Assembly (NCBI RefSeq): GCF_020509005.1
Contig: NC_063015.1
Span: 1,922,001 to 1,986,000, forward strand
Direction: 5' to 3'
DNA from: Fulvia fulva
Lineage: Eukaryota > Ascomycota > Dothideomycetes > Mycosphaerellales > Mycosphaerellaceae
DNA length: 64,000 nt
Position numbers and translations under genes: made by a program
In this document: positions 55,700 through 64,000 of the stretch, in pieces
Position numbering within the stretch: position 1 is the stretch's first letter
Layout of the letters: each line of letters opens with the position of its first letter
Notes under the pieces: model-generated
The model's database searches: none
Told to the model about the DNA's origin: nothing
Seen by the model: the letters and a program-made list of their open reading frames with translations, nothing else

Positions 55700-56278
55700 C
55701 CATTGATGGCCTGAAAGATGCCGTAGTAGGCAATCTTTAGACCGATCAGTACTGGGAATCTCGCCAAAATGGTGGTAGCAACTCACATTCTCGCACCCCC
55801 CGTCGCCATCATTGTGAACAAAGGCGCCCGCCCACATCTCGAAACAGTCATAACTATCGAATGATTAGTGTGGTCTTCTTATACTTACAGTCCGTTCAAC
55901 ATATTCCAAGCTTACTCCGTGTGGTAAACATCCCACTTGAAGTTGATTCTCGCAGGGCCTGCGAAGTGGACTTCCAAGTGTAGCCACCGTTGAAGCAGAC
56001 GACTCCTATGACGCCGCCCTCTCTCTTTTCATAAAAGTCTTTTGCCATTTCCGGCGTGAAAGCTCTACGGGCCTAGAGCGGATTGTCAATGATTACGCAA
56101 CGGAAAACTTCCTAATGATCACTTTACTCACTTCGTCAAAATCTTTGTACTTGCTTGATTCGGGTTCAAGGTGGGCTTTGGCGACATCAATGCCGGCTCT
56201 AGCGACCCCTGATATGAGCTGACCTCCGATGACTCTGACTAGTGCAATGACAATGCAACCAAAACGTTTCTCAAGCAT
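55700..56278 (-). pseudogene. Decayed gene for an unidentified small protein
   Basis: From an ATG at 56278 the minus strand reads MLEKRFGCIVIALVRVIGG, a hydrophobic start followed by QLISGVARAGIDVAKAHLEP and YKDFDE. A candidate intron follows (GTGAGTAAAG near 56130 to CTCTAG near 56075). Then come RRAFTPEMAKDFYEKREGGV, IGVVCFNGGYTW, a stop inside WDVYHTE-stop-AWNMLNGL near 55920, a GTAAGT site, and YDCFEMWAGAFVHNDGDGGC near 55850-55800. The pieces read like one spliced protein interrupted by a TAA and a frame change. I do not recognise the family. Boundaries are approximate. Confidence 0.35.
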
Positions 56279-57250
56279 CGGGCCCTTCTTGGAATTAGTT
56301 TGTGTCCTCTCAATGTCTTGGTCAAGCTTACTACTACGTCGACCATCTTCTGCGCGTTGGGATCGACCACATCCTTCGCCGAGTTAAGATCGACCATTTT
56401 CGCCGAGTTATCGATGATTTTTGCCGAAGTAAGGTGTTTGTCCTGCGACGAGCTGTACGTGAGTTTCTCTGGCTCTACGTTGATGCGCAGTCAATGTGAT
56501 CTGGAATGTTCCGGTCCGATGTAGCCTTCTAAACGACACACTACGACCAAGGGGGCAGCGACAGTGAAGATTGTAGGTGAGGATTGTAGATCAGGTCGTG
56601 CAGTGTGATATCTTTTTAGTCGCTCCAGTGCTGGCATCGTGACCTAGCCACGATAGCAGCACTCGATACAGGCTGGAAAGGGTCACCGCGATAAAGGCTG
56701 GAGAGTTGGTGGCTTCGTTTGGGCTCTACCCACATACCAATACTGATCCATCCATGGAGCCCACTGCTGGCCATCAGTATTCTTGCACCGAGCCTCGTCC
56801 AGATGTGACCAGGAACTGGGGACGCTTGCTCTCACTCCCACATACTTTCAGGACTCGAAAATCATCTGGGATCTGCCGAGAACGACCAAGAAATTATAAC
56901 TCATGAGCTCGTAGCGCGGTATGCGATGGCCTGTGAGCATTAGACGTCGATATGGGCTCTTGTTCCAAGAGCAGGACCGTCGCAAGTGAGCAAGCATACC
57001 GTGCAGATGGATTGCTCCGAGAAGCCCGTGCAGATCATTGTACAGTGCCGTTGGCAATGTTGTAGCATACAGGGTTTTGTTGCCATGTTCGACATGACCC
57101 TCGCCAAAAGTTGAGCTTGCAAGGTAGAGCGAGACATGACCTTACCTCAGCGAGCTCAGGCGTTTCGCGAAGGCTCGGAAGTACGTCGTGCCGACGCTAG
57201 TGACTTCAAGCGAGAACCGGTGACTTCCGACTAATGAGAGGTCGTTCCTC
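56279..57250. other. Intergenic, no gene supported
   Basis: About 1 kb of ordinary composition. Short open frames on both strands (for example 56706-56906 plus, 56848-57137 minus) carry no recognisable motif. 56320-56440 contains a loose direct repetition of a GATCGACCA...TTCGCCGAGTTA unit. Confidence 0.4.
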
Positions 57251-57617
57251 CCTAGTAAGCCTTGGCGAAGCGCCTAAGATCAAATAGGACCTAATTTAGT
57301 AAATCCGATTAAGAATAACGTACTTTACTACCGAGCGGGCTATACTACCGAGCGGGCCACTTTTGCTAAGAACTGTACTACTTCTATAGATATAGCTATA
57401 TAACTACTATTATAGCGTATATTGTCTTTAAACGAGGCCAAACTGACCTTAGCTATCTAGGCCACGAAACGCGACGCGATAATCACGAATCGACTTACTA
57501 TAAAGGTATACGACGCGTCTCGAACTACACTAGGGTATCGATTGAATAGACGACCTCCTCGGGGTGACTACGAGCCCAATTCGAAGAAGCTTATAGAGCT
57601 ATAAGAGAGGGTGATAC
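57250..57617 (+). mobile_element. RIP-mutated flank ending in a purine tract
   Basis: TpA-rich sequence with no identifiable domain. It ends in GAGAGGGTGATAC immediately before the LTR at 57618, as the 3' end of an LTR retrotransposon would. It is probably the truncated tail of the element that owns that LTR. Confidence 0.5.
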
Positions 57618-58139
57618 TGTTATAGTCTCCCTATAGAGTATATAGAAGGTAGGGACAGAAGAGCCTTAGAGTGCTCAGAAGTCGTTAAGAAGTGAAAGTC
57701 TAGCTTAGTGCGTGAGCGCCAAGAATCACATGCCCCGTAACATTCACTACGGGACCCTACCCTCCAAATTCACTACTCTACTAAACCTTAATAGATTCAC
57801 TTCGGCTCGTAACTATATGACTCACGACACTCCCGCGAGTACCCGCGACTACGCTGGACCCTAGAAGAAGCTCGTAGAAGACTCGGAACGTAGGGTAGGT
57901 TAGAATAAGGTTTTGAGCAAAGCTACTAAGCGCGGCTTCGTACGGGTTAGCCCTATTAATACGGGGACACGTACTCGCGAGGGTCGCGTATAAATATCTA
58001 GCCTTCCCTAGGCCTCTCTTGCTTTCTTCGTCTTTCGTTTTGTATAGCAATTATACTATACCCTTTATATCTATACTTCGTACCTATATTCTCGCTTTTA
58101 TTCTTATATCTTATAGGCTAGGCTCTCGCCCTAATATCA
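57618..58139 (+). repeat. LTR of the same family as the solo LTR at 4817-5336
   Basis: 522 bp starting TGTTATAGTCTCCC and ending CGCCCTAATATCA. It is the reverse complement of the solo LTR, with mainly transition differences. Flanking pentamers (GATAC, CGAAA) do not match, so it is not a clean solo insertion; the upstream purine tract suggests a 3' LTR. An 89-codon frame on the minus strand (57781-58050) is open in both copies, differing at about eight residues. Confidence 0.8.
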
Positions 58140-61100
58140 CGAAAGACTAACAAACTATCAACTACTCAAATCATCCTTATAGGTGACTACGCTACCGATA
58201 GAGGTGTCAACCTCGATAACTAAGACACTCTATTCCACTTTAGTAAGTAGGCTAATATCCCCTTCTCGAACGCCGCTACCTTCGGTACCTAGGCAAACGC
58301 TAACCCGGACACCGCCTACGCTCTTATTAACCGTACCGTCTCCTCTTTCCGCGAGACCGCCTAGTAGGTCGAGCAAGCAAATAACTAAGTAATATACCTT
58401 TAAGGTATTATAAACACCTTCTAGAACCTCGTCCCGTACGCCGACGACAACCGCCGCTAGTACTTCTCTAAGAAGGTCAACGACCTAGACGAGTTCGACG
58501 GTAATAAGAGCAAGTTTAAGGCATTTAAGACATAGCTTACTATTAAGCTATTAGCTAATGCCGACCACTTTCCGTAAGAGAAGGATAAGGTCACGTACGT
58601 CTTCTCCCTCCTTCGGGGAGACGCCGCGGCTTAGGTATAATACTATATTAATAACGCTACGTAGAATATCGGCTGCCCGGACGTCCTTACCTTAATATAG
58701 GACCTCCGTACTACCTTTAGTAATCTAGACCGTAGAGCTACCGCCTAGAACGCTATCTACAACCTCCTCTAGAAGAACAAGAGCTTCGCCGAGTACCTCG
58801 CGGCCTTTAACCGCGATATCGGGTTTACCGGCTATAACGAAGAGACTAAGAAGAGTACTCTCCGCCGTAGCTTATTAGTAGAGCTTCTTCGAGCCCTCGA
58901 GGATAAGGACGTTAGTACTATAAGCTTCCGTAAGCTCGTCGAGACCTACTAGCGCCTCGACTCTAATATAAAACATACCGCCTCTCTCCTCGCTTCCCGT
59001 TCTTAAGGTCGTTAGCCTCGTAGTCCCGGAAGCCACTTCGCTACTCTACTAGGCGCCGCCGCTCCTACGGCTCTCCCTCCCGTCTCTATAGGTGACACTA
59101 TAGATCTTAGCGCTAGTGCCGCCGTCCCTCGAGTCTAGGGCCTCGTTAACGGTAAGCTTACTCCCGAAGAGAAGCTTCGCCGTCGCTAGGCCGGACTCTA
59201 CACCTACTACGGCGGTCTAGGCTATATCGTAGTTAACTATCCGTAGCTCGCTACCCGTAACGCCCGTAACCCGGTTCGCGGCGCTATCGGCGCTATCGAG
59301 CCTACTCCTACTACTCCCGCTAAGTAGGAAAAAGCCTAGGTCTTCCTTATCGACGCGATAAAGACTAAGAATAACGTTTACCGAAAGTGAAGAGAGGAAA
59401 GAAGTTGAGGATCAATACAGTATAGCTAGACCTATACGACGAGACGGGTAAGGACTACGCTTATAAACCGTTCGTTACGAATGTAAATATCGGCTCAAAG
59501 AAAATCTCTTCTTCTAATCTTACTCTTATAGACACTAGCGTACTAGGCGAGTCTTTTATAGACTATGAACTCGCGACCTCTCTTAACCTCGAACCCTAGG
59601 AACTAAAGTACCCTCGTACCCTTAAACTCTTTAACGGCACGGAGACTACTACTAGTAAGATTACTTATGTTATACAAAAGTTAAACACCCTCGGAGGCAA
59701 GCGTATGTCGATCACTAGCTTCCTTACGTCCCTACCGTATTAGAAGTTTATCCTTAGCCTTCCCTAGTTTAGACGATACTAACCTATTATCGACTAGACT
59801 TCCCTTACTATTAGCTTCCCTCTAGAAGCTCCTCCGGTACCTCCGCCTTCTCCGCCGCCTTAGCGCGGTCCTAAGTATACTAAGATCTTCTAGGTGAACG
59901 CCGCTGCCTTCACTACTACTACTAAGTAGCCTAAAGCTTAAGTCTTCGCCGCCTCCCTCCGCGATATCGACATCGCCCTCGAGAAGCTCGATAAGAGGCG
60001 TACACCTACCGACCCTACTACGAAGGTCCCTTCTTAAGCACACTATATCCTCTACGTATTCGATACTAAGGCCGTAGACGAGCTGCCTCCTTATCGCCCT
60101 TACGACTATAAGATTAAGCTAGAAGAAGGTGTAGAGATACCGTTCGGACCGCTATATTCTATGTCCCGGGAAGAGCTTATTGTCCTTAAGAGATACCTCG
60201 AAGAGAACCTAAAGAAGGGGTTCATTCGAGCGAGCCGTTCTAGCGCTAGCAGTCCCGTCATGTTCGTTAAGAAGCCCGGCGGTAGTCTACGCTTCTACGT
60301 AGACTACCGAGGCTTAAACGCTATTATAAAGAAGAACCGCTACCTAATACCGTTGATTTAGGAGACGCTCGAGCGCCTCTCTAAGGCTAAGTACTTCACT
60401 AAGCTCGATGTTATTACTACGTTTAACAAGTTACGAATAGTAGAAGGACACGAGTATCTTATAGCCTTCCGTACTCGCTACGGGCTATTCGAGTCGCTCG
60501 TTATGCCCTTCGGCGTTTATAACGGGCCTAGTACCTTCTAGAACTTTATTAACGACATCCTTTAGGAGTTCCTTAATCAGTTCTATACTACCTATATCGA
60601 CGACATCCTAGTCTATAGCGAGACTAAGGAGGAGCACCGCGAGCACGTCTATAAGGTCCTTTAGAAGCTCGTAGACGCCGGCTTATAGCTCGATATCGAC
60701 TAGTACGAGTTTAAGAAGACCGAAGTCAAGTTCCTTAGTTTAATTATCACCGTAGACGGTATTAAGATAGACTAAGAGAAGATCGACGCTATCGTCGAAT
60801 AGGATACTCCTACGAACGTTAAGGAGGTCTAGGGTTTCCTAGGCTTTACTAACTTCTACCGCCGCTTTATCTACGTATTCTCGGGCGTAGCACGCCCTTT
60901 AACGAAGCTCACGCGTAAGGGTAAGAAGTTTGCCTAGACCGACGAATGCTAGGAGGCTTTTGACTTGCTTAAAGCGAAGTTTATTAAGAACCCGCTTCTA
61001 TAGCACTTCGATTTCGAACTAGAGACCCGTATAGAGACTAACGTATCCGACGGCGTAGTAGGCGGTGTCCTACTATAACGCCGCTCGCCTAAATCTCCCT

Positions 61101-63295
61101 AGTTACCTATCGCCTTCCTCTCTAAGAAGATGACCGCTACGGAGTATAACTATAAGATCTACGACAAGGAGCTTCTCGCTATTATTAAAGCTTTTAAAGA
61201 GTAGCGCCCCGAGCTCGAAGGCTCTGCTATACCCGTCTAAGTAAGCTCCGACTATAAGAACCTCGTCTACTTTATAAAGAGCAAGCTGCTTAATCGTCGC
61301 TAGGCCCGCTAGAGCGAGTTCCTCTCCCGGTTTAACTTTGTGATCTCGTACACGTCCGGTAAGGCCAACTCGATAGCCGACGCCCTTACCCGCCGCCCTA
61401 GTAACTCTCTAGTTGATCGAAGAGGGGGCTAGCAAACCGTAGAGTAACAAGTCATTAAAGAGCACAACCTCTCTTCCGAGCTTCGAGAGTACCTATCGAA
61501 CGGCTAGCCTACGCTCGCCGCTTCCTTTACTACTCTTATACTCGCTCCTACCTACCTTAATAAGAGTAATAATAAATCCGAGCCTAAAGAATACGCCTCG
61601 GACGCTAAGGACTTAAACGACAATAAAGAGGGCTTAGTAACGACCGACGGCTTATCCGAATTAGACTTTAAGGGGTTTAATAATAAGGAGCAACCTAAAG
61701 GCATTATAGCACGAGTACGAATAGCGTACGATACCGACCTAGACGCCTAAGAGTTAGTTTAGGCCCTTAAATCTAGCGCGAGGACATTCCCGGGCTTCTC
61801 GCTATCTAAGTACGAGCTCTAGGAAGGTGTCGTCTACTTCCGTAAGAAGCTTTACGTACCGTAGCCCGAAGGCTCTAATATCCGAGCTAAGATTCTTTAA
61901 ATCGTCTACGACTCCGCCTCTAGGGGTCACCTAGGCGTAGCTAAGACCTATAAGCTCCTCGCTAGGTATTACTAGTGGCCGTATTCCTAGAAGGACGTCC
62001 GCCGCTACGTACTGAACTACGCTACTTACCGAAGAGCCAAAGCTAACCGCTACCGCCCCTACGGTCTCTTATACCCTCTCCCGGCTCCTAATCGTCCGTA
62101 GAAGCACATTACTATAGACTTTATTACCGATCTTCCTTACGGTAAGACCTTTAGCGGCGTAAAGGCAAAGGCCCTTCTAGTGATCGTAGACCGTTACTCT
62201 AAGGACCGGTATATAATCCCGTACTAGAGTATAACCGTAAAGGAGACTACTCGCTTGTTCTACGAATTCGTCTAGCGCTTTCAAGGCCTCCCGGATAGCA
62301 TCACCTCTAATAGAGGCTCCTAGTTCATCTCGTACTTCTAGAAGCGTCTATATACTATCCTAGGCATTAAGCATAACCTCTCGACTAGTTTTTAGCTACA
62401 GACCGACGGCTAGACCGAAATTACGAACGCTATCCTCGAGCAGGTCCTTCGTTACTTCGTCGACTACTACTAAAAGGATTGGCCTTAGTATATCCCTACG
62501 GTAGAGTTCGCTACTCGTGACTAGGACTCGGAGACTACTAGCTACTCTCCCTTCTATACTACGAGAGGTTACTACCCTCGTATAGGTATAGAACTAGAAG
62601 AGCCTCTCCCGCCTACCGAAGACGTAAACGAGTAAGTAGTAGACGAGTTCGCTACTATACTCTTATAGATCTATAAAGAAGTCTACGACGAGATAGTATA
62701 CGCATAAGCAATCTACGAGGATTAAGCCAATCGTCGTCGCTAGCTAGCTCCCGACTACTAAGTAGGCGATATAGTCTACCTTAACTCTAAGAACATTAAG
62801 ACGGACCGCCCCTCTAAGAAGCCGAGCTAGAAGAACCTAGGTCCTTTTGAGATCACCGAGCGTATTAGTTTATACGCCTACCGTCTAGCTCTTCCTACGA
62901 ATATAAAGATCTACGACGTCTTCTATCCCGTACGCCTTCGGCCGTCGGCTAAGGACCTATTCCCGAACCTAAACTAAGATATACTAGGTCCTCCCGATGA
63001 AGTAGAAGTCGACGAGCCTATTAACCTACCTTCTAACGACTATACCGTCCGTAAGATCCGGGAATCCGCGTAGAGCCTAACGACGTTAAAGGACTACCGC
63101 CGATTAAGTATAAAGTCGAATAGTAAGGTTGCCCTAGGTAGGATACCTTATAGGAACCTATACAATATATTATCTTTAATCGTTAAGCAATCGAAGTATT
63201 ATTACGCCCGCGTAGACGGCCTAGAAGTTAATATCGGTAGGCTCTTCGAATCTAAGTGTTATGTCTCGTTCTAGGGCTAGTCTTAAAGGGGAGAT
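58140..63295 (+). mobile_element. Gypsy retrotransposon relic lacking its 5' LTR
   Basis: Plus-strand translation through TAG stops gives gag (about 58470-59350, LDEFDGNKSKFKAFKT, YLAAFNRDIGFTGYNEETKK), a protease region (about 59450-59750, LIDTSVLGESFIDYELATSL), RT (about 60080-60760, with the best-preserved stretch at 60161-60361 and [11 protein letters not shown] at about 60595), RNase H (about 60960-61340), a His/Cys-type integrase start (about 61930-62050), the integrase core (about 62100-62500, TIDFITDLPYGKTFSGVKA) and a GPF-like end (about 62780-62960). The sequence 5' of gag joins directly to an unrelated LTR at 58139, so the 5' LTR is missing. It is inactive through RIP. Confidence 0.88.
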
Positions 63296-63623
63296 TAGTC
63301 AAGTCACGTAGCGGTATTCTTTAGAGAGGCTGAAGCAAGCTGAGCGAAGATGAATGATTGAGATAAAGGTCGTATTCTAATCAGTAAGATAGTAATATAA
63401 GTTAAACGCCTCGAAGCTATAAGGGTATCTCGTCGTTCCTAAATACAAAGGAGATTCGCGAACTCCTCTGAGCAGTCTGATCAGTCTAAGTGTAAGCAGT
63501 CTAATCAGTCTGAGCATGAGCAGTCTGAGCACTCGTTGTCTAAGCGCTTAGGCAGGATTCCACATGACTAGGTTACGGGAGCGTAGGGCCAATGAACGGC
63601 GGGCCCGGGATCATTCCGTAACA
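63296..63623 (+). repeat. 3' LTR of the gypsy relic, with internal tandem repeat
   Basis: It follows the purine tract AAAGGGGAGAT and runs from TAGTCAAGTCACG to CATTCCGTAACA. The start is uncertain by a few bases because RIP may have altered the terminal TG. Positions 63470-63535 hold about 2.5 copies of a 24-25 bp unit built on AGCAGTCTGATCAGTCTGAG. No partner LTR is in the window. Confidence 0.6.
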
Positions 63624-63765
63624 CTATCCCCCTCCTAGTCTAGCTTCGTCCCGAAGCTATGTAAGCAGTGGCCTTCTCTTTCGTGCCCGTTGGGCAACGA
63701 TAACTTCTTCTTCCTACAAACGTCGCCAACGCCTCGCCCTAGACACTGAAACTTCTGGAATTGAG

Positions 63766-64000
63766 ATGGCGCCGTGTTCGAACTGTCAGAAGGCCAGGTC
63801 CTTAGGGGCCGTGGTGAAATGTATCGTGGGGTCGCGGTCGGGAAAGTGTTCGGCGTATATCCGCAAAGGTTGCAAAGACTACGACGTGCGGTTGTCCCGT
63901 CCGGAGTGGGAGCGTCTGCGTGATTCTCGCGACAAGCTTCGTCTTGAGCTTGAACAAATTGAGGAGGAGGAAGTGCGGCTAAAGATGCGCAAAATCCGTC
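63766..64000 (+). CDS. Partial ORF: cysteine-motif, coiled-coil-like protein
   Basis: From the ATG at 63766 the frame stays open to the window end (78 codons, incomplete). The start MAPCSNCQKARSLGAVVKC and then GKCSAYIRKGCKDYDV give C4, C7, C19, C28 and C36, a compact cysteine cluster. A long charged helix follows (EWERLRDSRDKLRLELEQIE...), likely a coiled coil. This plan recalls small repeat-associated proteins of filamentous fungi, possibly carried by retroelements; the function is unknown to me. The DNA here has ordinary CA/TG content and no RIP-type stops, although it lies 140 bp after a RIP-mutated LTR. Confidence 0.55.
   Translation, partial: MAPCSNCQKARSLGAVVKCIVGSRSGKCSAYIRKGCKDYDVRLSRPEWERLRDSRDKLRLELEQIEEEEVRLKMRKIR

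Overview
The window comes from a filamentous ascomycete (Pezizomycotina; a dothideomycete-like origin is my inference). Three things point there. Spliced genes have 50-72 nt introns with GT...CTRAC...AG signals. Large tracts of LTR retrotransposons and LINEs carry the TpA-rich, CpA/TpG-poor, TAG-riddled signature of repeat-induced point mutation (RIP). The gene families are typical of fungal accessory regions: NRPS, fungal ABCC transporter, DMATS fragment, WSC protein.

Layout. 1-28800 is a nested pile of dead transposons. It starts with a Ty3/gypsy 3' end and LTR (1-1475), a gypsy RNase H scrap (1476-1810) and a minus-strand Copia relic (1856-4144). Then comes a long gypsy chromovirus (4145-23165, 195-bp LTRs). 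It is interrupted by a solo LTR (4817-5336, duplication GTATA), a complete Copia (6775-12316, 234-bp LTRs, duplication CCTAA) and a complete minus-strand LINE (14851-21012, 13-bp duplication). An old LINE relic (23166-23860, resuming at 26851) is split by a young 5'-truncated LINE (23861-26836). The young LINE carries an uninterrupted 927-codon reverse transcriptase frame and is strikingly CpG-poor. 27916-28800 is an unassigned RIP-like segment.

28800-57250 is mostly gene space. Genes that look intact are a mitochondrial DEAD-box helicase (MSS116-like, minus), a sugar-porter MFS transporter (plus, 7 exons), mitochondrial release factor 1 (minus) and a secreted WSC-domain protein (plus, 2 exons). 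Between them lies what appears to be a decayed secondary-metabolite locus. It holds a multiply frameshifted NRPS (minus, order C-A-T-E-C-partial C-truncated A-T), a divergent ABCC transporter whose nine exons sum to one base short of an open frame, a broken kinase-like phosphotransferase, and a 3' fragment of a DMATS-type prenyltransferase. There are also a probable ferric-reductase fragment, a 479-bp element with 41-bp terminal inverted repeats, and a tRNA-Glu-like sequence split by about 150 bp.

57250-63623 is again RIP-mutated: an LTR related to the solo LTR at 4817-5336, then a gypsy with gag, protease, RT, RNase H and integrase and a 3' LTR. From 63766 a frame free of RIP-type stops runs off the window end. 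It encodes a cysteine-motif, coiled-coil-like protein.

Reading together: housekeeping genes persist between two transposon blocks. The biosynthetic genes between them (NRPS, its likely exporter, a prenyltransferase remnant) have been lost by indels and truncation rather than mainly by RIP. The combination of NRPS, prenyltransferase and ABCC exporter suggests a former prenylated-peptide or indole-alkaloid type pathway; that product class is inference.
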